This document shows positions 47,083-58,620 of a DNA stretch of 64,000 nt, piece after piece; positions within the stretch are counted from its first letter, which is position 1; each line of letters opens with the position of its first letter. The notes under the pieces were generated by a model. It saw only the letters and a list, made by a program, of their open reading frames with translations. It did not search any database and was not told the origin of the DNA. The DNA comes from Ceratorhiza oryzae-sativae. Taxonomy: Eukaryota; Basidiomycota; Agaricomycetes; Cantharellales; Ceratobasidiaceae. Where the stretch lies: assembly GCA_030998015.1 (NCBI GenBank), contig JARWMV010000245.1, positions 558,001 to 622,000 on the forward strand, given 5' to 3'. The translations under genes and the position numbers were made by a program.

Positions 47083-48691
47083 ATGTCGAACTCTCTGGAG
47101 AACGGATCAACTTCTACGGACTCGCGTGCCGAGACGCTGACTGCCGAGACGCTTGAAGATGTGTGGATTACTCTCAAGTTCACTTGGAACTCGAAAGAGT
47201 ATACCGTCACCATAGCAGAGTCGGACCGGTCGGTTCAATCGTATCGTTCGTTTCGTGTTGGTGTCTGATGGCTATACCGAAGAGTACTTGATCTGAAAGA
47301 TAAATTGTTCGGCTTAACAAATGTACCAAACGAGCGCCAGAAGATATTAGGGCTGGTCAAGGGCAAACTGCCAGATGACTCTGTTCGAGTGTAAGTCTGG
47401 TGGATTATTATCAATCGCTTCGGGGAGTTGACTATTGGCCATGAAGTGCTGATATGAAGTTCGCACCAACCAAGAAGTTTACGTTGGTCGGCACACCCGT
47501 AGGCGACGAGTTCAAGGAGATATCGGAGGATCAGCTGCCTGATGTTGTCAATGATTTGGACCTCCAACTTGACGCTTCAAGCGCCGAGGCCCGTTCAATG
47601 GCACAAGATAAACGCAACTTGCGCAAGATCCAAGAGGCTGCCAAGAACCTTCACCTCAACATCATGTATCCTCTTCGTCCGGGCAAAAAGTTGCTGGTGC
47701 TGGATTTGGATTATAGTGGGTTTTATGCGCGTTTCAGCTTGGAATCTTGGTGCTAATGACCTTTGTACCGTAGCTCTTCTCGACACCAAACCGTTGACGT
47801 CTGGGGTGCTACCTGCGGAAGAGTGCATGCGACCTGGCCTACACGAGTTTCTTGGTTGGTGGCACCTTTTGAACACTGTCGACAAGCTGTTGAGCAACTT
47901 GTCGTGTCAGAACTGGCCTATGTACACTATGACATATGCATCTGGTCGCAAACGAAATGGACCTGGCTTGAAGCCAAGGTACTACATATAATGCTTCCCA
48001 TCAGTTGTGGCTAACTTGGCATGTTCAATAGCTAGTGGAACTTGGGATGGTTGGTGACGAGCAACGAAATTACAAAGTAAGTGAACCATTCATAATGACT
48101 TCTATAGCTAATTCGACGTCGAATAGATATCATTTGGTAGAATTTACTCATTTTACTCATGTTACTATGCTTAAATACGTTTCAGTTCTGGACCACACGC
48201 CAATGTTCAAGGTATTTTCTGTCCGAGACGGAAAACCGTTCAGCCATGCGGTCAAGGGTGTGTAGCCTCCAGCGGCTTGCCCTAATTTTCACTTACATTC
48301 AATTTTGCAGCTCTTCGCATTATATGGGAGCATTTCCCTCAGTTTGGCCCTGAGAACACGGCCCATGTGGACGACCTGGTATGTTTAACAGCAACGGCAT
48401 CTGGGCATCCTATCATACTTGATTCAGGGCCGAAACTTTGTACTTAACCCGGGCGAGGGCATAAAAATATCAGCTTTTAAGCTCGACGGTACTCTTGAGT
48501 CTCAAAACGATCGTGAGCTGGAAAAGCTTGGGCGATATCTGGTATGGTTGGCCTCTCTGCCGGATTTCCGTTCTGCGGACCACAAGGCGAGTTCTCGCCC
48601 CACCGGCCGCCGAGATATACACTCACATCCTCCACAGAACTGGAAAAAGGTTGCCCGTGCGTTGAAAGAGTCTGCGGAGCGAAATCCATAG
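47083..48691 (+). CDS. UBLCP1: ubiquitin-like domain CTD/proteasome phosphatase
   Basis: The N-terminal ubiquitin-like domain reads VWITLKFTWNSKEYTVTIAE, then VLDLKDKLFGLTNVP, ERQKILGLVKGKLPDDSVRV and FTLVGTP. The FCP/SCP phosphatase domain follows: KLLVLDLDYTLLDTKPLTSG has the catalytic D-x-D-x-T, split by an intron within the Thr codon. MRPGLHEFLELAYVHYDICI, WSQTKWTWLEAKLVELGM, FVLDHTPMFKVFS and AHVDDLGRNFVLNPGEGIKI complete the domain. The C-terminus is VARALKESAERNP-stop. Orthologues dephosphorylate nuclear 26S proteasome subunits and RNA Pol II CTD. Introns are short and canonical. Confidence 0.93.
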
Positions 48692-48814
48692 TCCATGGCC
48701 TCTTGTATATGCTATTTCCATTTGTGAACGGATATGATTTAATCACGTGACCGAAAGTGTAAGATGACCAACGTGCTCTCGACCTTCTCTCATCCGACTC
48801 CACCGAGCATCGCG

Positions 48815-50869
48815 ATGATATCCGCCGCATCTCGTTCGCTGTCCCGTGCGGCTCGGAATTCAAAGAGCAATGCTCCTGCACTCCTCTCCGGTGCTAGACG
48901 ATCTTTTACACAGCCAACCCGTGCTGAGCGGGCCAGCGTCGTCGATTCACCAACCTCGACGAAGATCGAGAACAAATTTACGCCCCGTGCGGGTATGCCG
49001 TTCGGTCGTTGGCCACGAGAAACAGTCTGATGTATTTTCTAGACATGCTTGGCTTCAAGTTGGAAGTACCGGCAAGAGTGCAAGGCACAGAACGACCTAT
49101 CTACCTAGATATGCAGGTATGCTAGCCACCTCTTGCTTGTTGTATAACCAACTAAATTTTACCCTAGGCTACTACTCCTCTTGACCCTCGTGTTTTAGAC
49201 GCAATGATGCCCTATTATACCGACCAGTACGGGAATCCTCATAGTCGCACCCACGCTTACGGCTGGGAAGCGGAAGCTGCTGTCGACGAAGCACGAAAAG
49301 TAAGTACCTACAAGGTAGTTTAGATTCTTAGATGTTCATATTAGTTTATAGCACGTTGCCGATCTCATTGGCGCCGACGCAAAAGATATCATATTTACCT
49401 CCGGGGCGACTGAGTCGAATAACATGATAATTAAAGGCGTGGCACGCTTCAACAAGGAGAAGCGAAACCACATCATTACTACGCAGACCGAACACAAGTG
49501 CGTGCTCGATTCATGCCGAAAACTCTCCGAGGAAGGGTTTGAGATCACATATCTGCCGGTTCAGTCCAACGGGGTTGTCGACCTCAAGATCCTGGAGGAT
49601 GCCATTCGGCCAACAACGTGCCTGGTGTCCATCATGGCTGTGAACAATGAGACAGGTGTGATCCAGCCCTTGAAGGAGATTGGTGCAATTGTGAAGAAAC
49701 ACAAGGGCGTTTACTTCCATTCCGATTCCGCCCAAGCGGTTGGGAAAATACCGTTGGACGTCAACGAGATGGGAATCGACCTGATGTCGATATCTGGCCA
49801 CAAGGTCTATGGACCAAAAGGTGTAGGAGCTGCTTACGTCCGCCGACGCCCTCGTGTGCGTCTTGAACCCATTATCAACGGGGGTGGGCAGGAGCGTGGT
49901 TTGCGTAGCGGTACCCTACCAAGCACCCTGGTTGTCGGTCTCGGAGAAGCGTGCAGAATCGCCAAGGTTGAAATGAAGGTTAGCGTTTCCCATTCTCCTT
50001 TTTCATTAGAACGTTGGCTGTTGTTCCCGGGATCTGAAGATGAAGCACTGCCGTATATTGGTAACCGCGCGACTCCAATGCCCACAATTTCATTGTCTGG
50101 CTGTCGGCACGGTAATGCCCTACCGTGCAGGGGTACTGAAGATCGATCTTCGACGCACCACACGTCTATAAACGTCTCGCTAACCCGCATTGTTTCCTGA
50201 CCGTAGGCCGACCATGCACATGTATCTGCACTTTCAAAACGTCTGATCGATGGTATAACCTCCCGAGTCGAACACATTGTACGAAACGGCGACGTGAACG
50301 GATATCCCGGGTGTGTGAATCTAAGTTTCGCTTATGTCGAAGTAAGTCGTTTTGCTCCGGGCCGAACGGTCACCCGATTGACTGTCGCGCGCTGTGTGTT
50401 TGCAGGGGGAGAGCTTGCTGATGGCCCTTAAGGTATGCGTAAACTCAGCTGATGGCATTATAAGCGTTGAGTATACTAACGATACGGGTACCTCGCAGGA
50501 TGTCGCCTTGTCTTCTGGTAGTGCCTGCACATCTGCGTCGCTAGAACCATCCTACGTCCTGCGAGCATTGGGTGAGTTTGTCCGCTCTTGGTCGTGAAAC
50601 CCAACTGAATGTCCCACCGGATAGGTGCGGCTGAGGATATGGCACATTCGTCGTTGCGGTTCGGTATCGGACGGTTCACCACAGAAGCAGAAATTGATTT
50701 TGTGATTGAAAAAATCGTGGCGGTCGTGCAACGGCTTCGCGATATGAGGCGAGTATACTCGGTCTACTCGGCGTTGATTGATACTGATGCGACATACAGC
50801 CCCCTCTGGGAGATGGTCCAAGAGGGGATTGACATTTCCTCTATTGACTGGGGCCAAACCCAGCACTAA
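48815..50869 (+). CDS. NFS1: cysteine desulfurase, mitochondrial
   Basis: The presequence [20 protein letters not shown] (ATG 48815) is typical for mitochondria; an in-frame ATG at 48764 is an alternative. Signatures: [98 protein letters not shown] and [12 protein letters not shown] with the PLP Lys. [20 protein letters not shown] follows. The catalytic-loop Cys is in [19 protein letters not shown] long 228-nt intron (49979-50206) carries a perfect hairpin. A 51-nt intron at 50749-50799 has a GC donor; removing it gives [16 protein letters not shown], the conserved C-terminus. It supplies sulfur for Fe-S cluster and thiolation pathways. Confidence 0.95.
50107..50128 (+). repeat. perfect inverted repeat (8-bp stem) inside NFS1 intron
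   Basis: GCACGGTA and its exact reverse complement TACCGTGC flank a 6-nt loop, inside the unusually long NFS1 intron. Confidence 0.6.
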
Positions 50870-51025
50870 TGGTCACCGGTCTAGTGTTTGGTCTTCTATT
50901 TGTAACGCAGTCATATAATGCATGAAATCTCCATGACTAGTGCAATCCAGCAAGCCGAGGATTATATTTTAGGCAGACAGTACAGTCGACAAGAAAGACG
51001 CCAACTCCAAACACAAGAGAGAACC

Positions 51026-52374
51026 TTAGTCGCGACGATCGCGATCGCTCCGGCGGTCATAGTCATACCGACGGTCACTGCGTTGATCAAAGAACGTAGA
51101 GAACGATAAGTAAACGGCACAGGCAAGGAATTAAGCTCCGTACTTTTCGGCATCTCGGTCGTCGTCGCGGCGCGGAGACCGGCGACGATCATCCCGCGGT
51201 CATCACGGTAATCGCGTCGATCGTCACGGTATTCACGGCGGTCGTCGCGATAGTCCCGGCGATCATCACGATCACGGTGTTCACGGCGGTCATAGTCGCG
51301 ACGGGGCGAACGAGAACGATCGCGACGATGGTAGTCACGGTCCCGATCACGGTCGCGGTCACGTCCGCCCGATGGGCGCTGGCCATGTTTTCAATAAACA
51401 GCCGCATCGAAAATCGATCAAACTTACGTCGTCGGCGGCTACCCGGACTGGGGCACCACGAAGGTCACGTCCGTCGAGGATGCGAACAGCATTTTCGGCA
51501 TCGCTTTGCGAGACGTATTCAATCACACTAATCACGTACAAGTCAGATGAAGAATCATTTTTGCACGGTGAGAACTCACCCTTGGTTTGGCGAATCACGG
51601 TCAACGTCGGCAAACGAAACCGAGCCGGCCTCGCGCGCAAAGTCTTTGAGATCCTAGTGGTGGTGACCAACATATCCGAGATTAGGGTGGTTCGTTCACG
51701 CCTTGGAGCCCACGAACGGAGAAAAGGAGATGGAGAAGACGGCCAGCGATCGCCCCACTTCACGGCATGGACCCATCGGGAACGAGGATGAAGAGACCGG
51801 TGTGGCCCGTGGTATCGAGGTAAGATTATCGTACCTGCCAGCTCGTGTCCCTCGAGAGACCAGAGACTATAACGCGGAATCCGGCGGGCCTGCGCGAACG
51901 AGGCGGAGGTCGGGCACTTGAAATCGAATTTTTGTGAGACGGAAGCCACCTGAACAAAATGAAAAACACGTACCCACGATCATCGTTGTCACGACGACGC
52001 GTTTCTTTGGCAAACTCGACGATGATGTTTTGACCTAAGAACGCCTTGCCGTTGAAGTTATTTACGACCTCTTCAGCATCCTGTCCAAAACAATGAGCCA
52101 TACGTCACAGGTGGAGCAGCCGGGGCGTCGCATACTCTGCCGCTCTCAAATTCGACAAAACCAAATCCGGACATGACGCGGCAGTCAATGATTTTTCCAT
52201 AGCCGTCAAAGAATTTTTGGACGTCTGGAGTAAATTGTCAGAGCAATTCAATAGTACAGCATGAAACCTACCTTCGGGGCGGGTGTCACTCGGAAGGCCT
52301 GGAAGAATGCGTGAGTGCCAGCGCTGCCCATTGGCGGTTAGGAACGTACGACCGAGATACAAGCGTTTAGACAT
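51026..52374 (-). CDS. SR-family splicing factor, two RRMs, apparent 1-nt frameshift
   Basis: ATG 52374 gives MSKRLYLGR, and after a 51-nt intron LPSDTRPEDVQKFFDGYG, IIDCRVMSGFGFVEF (RNP1) and AKETRRR. The second RRM has AREAGSVSFADVDRDS, EYVSQSDAENAVRILDGRDL and RGAPVRVAADD. The RS domain is RD/RS-rich (RSRSPRRDYDRR). Near 51,196 the frame breaks; adding one C joins RDDRRRSPRRDDDRDAE, and a GTACGG...CGCAG intron of 66 nt then leads to NDRRYDYDRRSDRDRRD-stop at 51026-51028. Without that correction the protein runs into an unrelated tail ending about 50,962. Domain order matches SRSF4/5/6-type factors. Confidence 0.85.
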
Positions 52375-53014
52375 GGCGAAGTTGGTCGGTGGTGGAGTTG
52401 GTTAGGAAAAACACGAGACACCTGACACGACCAGGGCTGATCATGTAAGCACTTCAGGGCAAGTCAGCGAGCATCTGACGCGCGCTTGTGATCAACTCGG
52501 CCATAATTGATCTCTGGAGGCTCTTCGGCCCTGTGTGTTGGCGCGATGTCGATTCTACGTTCGAAATCTACCCGTCGCTTGCAATCAAAGTCTTCTCTAA
52601 ACGCAAAACCTCGGATGTGCTATTTTTAGCCCCTTCTGCTTCTCAACTTGGCGTCGTCTCTTGCGGTTACGCCGAATTTTCTATCCCATTTCCGTGCGGC
52701 TCATTCTCGGCTAAGACACACTCGCGATCTACTCCATACTTGATCAGCACTCTGTAATCGACATTACCTTTCGCGAGTCAGGTGAGGCACTACCGATGGC
52801 CAAATGCAGGTATGCGACGCTCCCCCATTACGATGCGCAGTTCTCCCGACATTAAAGCACACATCACAAGGCATCAGCCTCCCCGAACATACTACCATTG
52901 GTATGTACCGACCGCATTCGCGTTGATAAATATAGAATGCCGAGAGTATAAATATTAGCATTTTGGTCGTCCATCAGCCAGGTCATCGGTTTATTCACTT
53001 TGGTCACTCTCAAC
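52375..53014. promoter_or_regulatory. divergent promoter, SR factor / GH6, with TATA box
   Basis: A 640-bp spacer. TATAAATA at 52947-52954 stands 61 bp before the GH6 start codon. The half near the SR gene has no TATA box. The rest holds open frames with no family features. Confidence 0.5.
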
Positions 53015-54901
53015 ATGCCTAGCAAATCTACTGCTCTCGGTGTCGCAGGCCTCTTGGCTCTTGCGCCTATGGCACTCGCCCAGCAGCCTCTGTACGCGCA
53101 GTGCGGTGGTATCGGTTGGAGTGGTGGAACGGTGTGTGCGAACCAACTCGTGTTCCGACGAAACAAACTCACCTTGCGCATATAGACCTGTGTCTCTGGA
53201 GCTGTATGCACCAAGCTTAACGATTACTACTACCAATGCTTGGTACGCTGTGCGCAATGAGTTTTGTCACGTCAAAGCTTAGACTCTCCTCAGGCGGGTT
53301 CTGCTGGAACCACTACCACCAACCCGGCGACCACTAGCAGCGTCAAGCCGACCACAACCACCACTCCCGGGATCAGCACCACCACCAAGCCCACTGGGAC
53401 GGCCACTTCCTCCGCTCCCGCTTCGACATCGACCGACAACCCATACACCGGTTACACTGTATACCTCAGCCCCTACTACGCTGCCGAGATCAAGGCTGCC
53501 GTGGCCACGATCAAGGACTCTACCTTGGCAGCCAAAGCCGCCAAGGTCGCGAACATCCCGACTTTCACCTGGCTCGACGTCATGTCCAAGGTCCCGACCC
53601 TTGGCGACTACCTTGCAGATGCACAGGCTCAGCAGACTTCCACGGGGTGGGTTTTTCTGTACAACTCGCTCGATTGAGTCGAGCTCAACTGTCTTTCATG
53701 ATTCTAGGAAGAAGATGCTTGTGCAAATAGTCGTCTACGACCTTCCCGATCGGTAGGTGAAACTACAAAACAAATAACTCTATTTATTCACTGGTACTAC
53801 AGTGATTGCCACGCCAAGGCTTCGAACGGTGAACTCTCGATCGCCAACGGTGGTGTTGCTCTCTACAAGCAGTACATCGACAACATTGCTGCTCAAATCA
53901 AGAGTAAGTTCGACTTCGTACGGATATTTCTCGATAGCTGAGCCTCTGCTGCCTACAGAGTATCCCGATGTCCGCGTCGTTGCTGTCGTCGAGCCCGATT
54001 CGCTCGCGAACCTTGTCACTAACCTTTCCGACTCTCGGTATGTTTAACTAGCCTCTTTTTCGCGACTACACCCTATGCTAATTTAACCGCCATTCACCCA
54101 TAGGTGCTCCAATGCGCAAACGGCTTACAAGGAATGCGTCTCGTACGCTGTCAAGACACTCAACCAGCCCAACGTCTACCTCTACCTGGACGCTGGCCAT
54201 GCTGGTTGGCTTGGCTGGTCCGCGAACATTCAGCCTGCTGCTCAGTTGTTCGGAAGCATCTTGACTCAGGCCGGTGGTCAATACCGCGTCCGTGGTCTCG
54301 CAACCAGTAAGCGCAGCTATTTCACTTCCTGGCACTGCGGTTTTAATATATTTCCCAGACGTCGCCAACTATAATGCGCTCAATGCTGCGTCCCCGGACC
54401 CGATCACCCAAGGCAACAGCAACTATGACGAGAACCACTACATCAACGCCCTTGCTCCCCTACTGACCCAGTACAACTACCCAGGTAAGTTCGAGCCCTA
54501 GGACACACCGAACTAGTGCCTGACTGTCCAACAGCCCATTTCATCGTCGACCAGGGTCGCTCTGGTGTTCAGAATATCCGCTCGCAGTGGGGTGACTGGT
54601 GCAACATCAAGGGCGCCGGCTTTGGTACCCAGCCCACAACCTCCACCGGTAACTCGTACATTGATGCGATCGTCTGGGTCAAACCTGGAGGAGAGAGCGA
54701 TGGCACGTCCAACACCACCTCGACCCGCTACGATTCTACCTGTGGACTTTCCGACGCTACCCAGCCCGCTCCGGAAGCCGGTAAGTATCCGCCAGCGTAA
54801 TGCCACATTCGATTTGGGCACTGATGAGAATACGATGTTTAGGCTCGTGGTTCGAGGCATACTTTGAGACGCTCGTTTCCAAGGCCAACCCTCCTATCTA
54901 A
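53015..54901 (+). CDS. GH6 cellobiohydrolase with N-terminal CBM1
   Basis: Signal peptide MPSKSTALGVAGLLALAPMA, then CBM1 (QPLYAQCGGIGWSGGT, TCVSGAVCTKLNDYYYQC; four Cys and the aromatic binding face), then a Thr/Ser/Pro linker of about 50 residues. The GH6 barrel starts NPYTGYTVYLSPYYAAEI. The donor/acid Asp region is MLVQIVVYDLPDRDCHAKAS and RVVAVVEPDSLANLVTNL. Later, VYLYLDAGHAGWLGWSANIQ, HFIVDQGRSGVQNIRSQWGD, CNIKGAGFG and IVWVKPGGESDGTSN appear. It ends SKANPPI-stop at 54899-54901. It releases cellobiose from cellulose non-reducing ends and is secreted, as expected for a plant-degrading basidiomycete. Introns are about 50-60 nt. Confidence 0.95.
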
Positions 54902-56968
54902 ATGGCCCATTCGGTGCATGTCACGGCTTTTTGGTTGTCCGGCTTGCTTTTGATTCCAATCCATGTTGCTCGTTCCGTTTGTATGCTGCTTCTTCCTAGA
55001 TAGTAGTGTCAGTCAGAATGATCCATTTCGCTATTTTACCTCATGAAGTCATAGCGCGTTGGCCGTTTGGGAACGGGACCATGCCCTTCATACCTATCCC
55101 TGCCATTTCTTGAGCCGCCAACTACTCATCGTTCTCGGAGTTTTCAAAACTGGGGGGCCTGTCAAGGTGGATATGCGTGAAGCACAGCGCCCAAGGGCCG
55201 CGCCTAAAAAGATACCGACGTACCAGTAATGCTTCCTTCCCAAGCCATCCGAGGCACGGTTCGTGCCGAGGCGTCGCTTCCTGGGTACAGATCAGGAATA
55301 AGATACAGTATTATGGAATCAAACACACTGTTGGTTTAGGCATGCGGAAGAACCATCGTGGTTGACAGCCATCGGTTTGATAACGTGCATCGACACGTCA
55401 GATTAAGCCGAATACCCTCAATCCGAGCTCAGCCAGCAGCAGATCTTTATCGTTGAACGGCGTGTGTGACTATACCTTGAGTGCTATTACTTTTGCCGAT
55501 GGGTTGGCAGATGACGAACCAAAACGTCGACAAACGCGGGCGCCGGCATCGGGACCGACACGTGCCTCCAACCGGTTTTGTGCGACGCACCAAGCCTGAC
55601 GCCCACGAACGTCAAGGAACTAGAGGTATGTTCGGCCCTGGTAGGGGGGACAAAGTGTGGTAGACGTACAGAGGCCTCGCGTTTGGTACGGGCCCCGCAA
55701 CACGGCGACTAGACTGTGGACACCCTCTCCGGTGTATACGGACAATTGTGTCATGATATGACGCTCCGGTACTCCACACAATTCGAGCACGCCGTCCGGC
55801 ATATCAAGACGGGGACAAAAACCAGCCAGGTACAAATATATGATGTATGCCGTGTGCCAGCCTTGAGCCTGAACAACAGATCTTGTTTATCGTTGTTTAC
55901 ACTGATATCAGTCGCTAGGTCCCCGGCAAGGACGCCAACTAAGAGGCCAAGTTGCCTATGTTCCCGACAGGCTAATGTACACCCCAATACGCAAATGCGG
56001 GGTCCCAGACCTGAGCATGTCGACGGCAACCTATGTCTGAGGTCTCCTCCTGTCGCCCCTCTCCAGAGTAACCGACAACGTGAGACTTTGTCCCAGCGTC
56101 AGGCAGCAGTAACGATACGATCGCCATAGGAGTAAAGTAATAATTTGCCCTTTTTAGGCCGTATACTGTGCGTCCCACGTTTTCCGGTGATCAAAGGGGT
56201 GTGTGTGTGTGGGGACTGTATAATTATGGCGTGTGCGTGTGTGCGTGTGCGTGTTGTGGCTGCGCTGTGGTGTGGTATGGTGTGGCGCGAGTGTGATGTG
56301 AAGTGCGGGCTGCAAATTCGCGTTATTCTGCAGAAAAAAAGCCTCAGTGTGATGAGCTGGCATGTATGCGTGCCCATCGTTGGACGCAAAGGTCATAGCC
56401 TCAAACACGAGCTGGACTTGACGCAACATCAAACTTCAACGCTGCAACCGGCCAAGTCTGAACCCCTGTCGCAGAAAGTAGTGCTTGGAACGGAACCAAA
56501 GGAGTAAACTTTGAGCTTTATTACTGAGCTACTCGGAATCGCATGGGCGACAAGACATATATGGTATAAACGCCTTTTATGTGAACTAGAGGCTGTGTGC
56601 TCCAGCCCCATGTTTGGGGCAGAGCAATGACCGACGAGGGCGGGAGGTCTAGTCGAACCGGTAATGATAATCCAGTAGGAGTTCAGAGAAGTCTACAAAA
56701 AGGTAGTCCTGCCGGCAACTCAACGATGATAATAATATCACCTGCAAGGAACCAGACCTCCTCATCTCGGATTCGCGCCTTGGCAATTCACGGCAATCTC
56801 GAATCATATGGTGTACACTGGTATGCATGCATTGTCATAAGTTAGAATGCCGGAGTCATGTCTACAAAAAGCCCAAAACCATATCGAATGTCTACATGGA
56901 ACCAATGCGCCCCCTCCTCTATCCATCTCCCCCATCCTGCTCCTCTCGTTGGCGAGTGAGCGGTATGC
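54902..56968. other. 2.1-kb stretch without a confident gene; GT-rich repeat inside
   Basis: Convergent region between GH6 and the IDO-like gene. Open frames on both strands show no domains. A GT/TG-rich tract lies at 56,198-56,300. No transposon signature seen. Confidence 0.4.
56198..56300 (+). repeat. imperfect (GT)n simple repeat
   Basis: The plus strand is dominated by GTGTG units, with a pure (GT)6-7 run at about 56,199-56,211 and interrupted GTGTGC/GTGTGG units after it. It causes false Cys/Val and His/Thr open frames on both strands. Confidence 0.85.
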
Positions 56969-58620
56969 TCATAGCCTCGCCTCGTTTTGTGATACCAGTG
57001 CTCTGGTGGTCGCATCGCGACAGGCCTTGAGCAAGTTGGAGAGCTCGTTGCCTCCAGTGCCACGTACGACCTTGCGCTCGACCACGGGCGGCGCCGACAG
57101 TTCGCCGTTCTCCCGCATCCTGTCAAACATGGCAGCGACCGGGCATCCAGCCTTGCGGGCGGCCTCCTGGGCGGCCTCGGATCGCGACATGGATACGACG
57201 TACAAGCAGGCGATGCGCATATGGGCGTCTCGGAAGCCCTTGAGCGCTTTGATGCACGAATCGTAGGATTCGTGGAGCGCCGGAGTACGGACGACGACCT
57301 CGCGTAGCGGGTTTGCGCTCGATCCCAAAGCGTTCAAGAACTGTTGGTGACGGCCGGGCATATAGCGCTAGAACTCGGTGTGAGCGCCAAAATCAGTCAA
57401 GATTGGGTAATCGAAACTTACCTGCATGCGTTGCATAAACGTCCGGTCCGACTTTTTGTTTTGCTCAGAGGGCGCCGGGAGGCGGGGCTTCTCGAGCTTG
57501 TGGTCGATATCGAAAAAGACGTCGAGTGAGTGCATGAGCGAGCTCTGGCCGGCAGAGGGTCCGCTGAGCTCGAGGTCCGACGAGTTGCCGACACCCTCGA
57601 AAATCCAGCCCGGAGATTGTGGTCCGCCGGCGTCGCTGCCTCGGAACCATGGGCGGATGGCAAAGTAGAACGCATGAGGGTCGCAGGTGCATCGGACCGA
57701 GGTTAGGATCGAGGTCAAGTCGTTGATCATACTGCATAGGCTCGAGAGCGCGCTCTTGATCTCGGCAATAGCCTGGGGAGAGGATACAGAGGGCATATTT
57801 TGGTATTTCGTAATGAGCTGGAGCGCCTCGATGCCGCGGATCTCGATGCCCAGACAGCAGAGGTAAAAGTTCTGCTCGTCTCTGGCGGCCTTGCTGGACG
57901 CGGTGAAGAGGGTCTGGGAGCGGATGTTATCGGACGACAGGGGCTTGGACGAGTCGATGAGTGCGTAGTTCCAGAGCACAGTGTCGGCAAACGTCAACAC
58001 CGGTGCGATCTCGAGAACACGCGAGACTTCGACGAGGGGAACTGCGAGCGATTTTGGGACTCGCATCGGCGCGGCAGGCTGCGCTGGGGGTGTCGAGTGG
58101 ACATAAAAGTGGACGAGAAAGGCGAGGACGTGGTGGGCGCGGCGGAGGAGCCGGACATCGTCGCACAGAGACGCGGTCGAAAGGACGGGTGCCTAGTTTG
58201 GAAGTAAGGTTTATCAGAGAGCTTAAACGCGAGGAATCGAGATCGCAGACGCACCGATGCAATGCTTTCTCGCCATTTCCGGCTGGACTCGCGCTTCGCA
58301 AGGGCTTCGGTGCTCATGTCCTCGCCCAAGCTGAGCACGCCGTTGGGTGCGTTTGCGACATCGAGCGCCTGCTCCCAGAGCTCGAACTCTGCCGGGAGCC
58401 GGGCGAGGGGAGGCTCGGACGGGAGGAAGCCAGAAGTCAGGTCGACGTCGTAGTCGGCGGGGTCGAACCGCGGGGGCTGTGGCTGGCGGCTGGTCGACGG
58501 CTCTGGGGAACTCGACCGGGAATCTCCGAGTGCTGGCTGGAGGACCGACGGGAGCAGCTGGGCCGCGGCCCGGGCGACATAGCGGATGGTGTGTACGGGG
58601 GAGATGCTGCTGAGCGACAT
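56969..58620 (-). CDS. indoleamine 2,3-dioxygenase-like protein
   Basis: ATG 58620 begins MSLSSISPVHTIRYVARAAA. The N-terminal domain holds PPRFDPADYDVDLTSGFLP and LPAEFELWEQALDVANAP. After an intron come RVPKSLAVPLVEVSRVLEIA and VLTFADTVLWNYALID. The heme domain includes HAFYFAIRPWFRGSDA, GPSAGQSSLMHSLDVFFDI and, after another intron, RYMPGRHQQFLNALGSSANP. The likely proximal heme His lies in GFRDAHMRIACLYVVSMS, aligned with human IDO1 His346. KVVRGTGGNELSNLLKACRD is the family's C-terminal GTGG helix. The stop is 56969-56971. Predicted: tryptophan to N-formylkynurenine, feeding kynurenine/NAD synthesis. Some fungal paralogues have weak activity, so catalysis here is inferred. Confidence 0.88.

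Noticed and set aside
56145..56507. Cys/Val-rich (plus) and His/Thr-rich (minus) open frames
   Set aside because: Produced by the GT-rich simple repeat.
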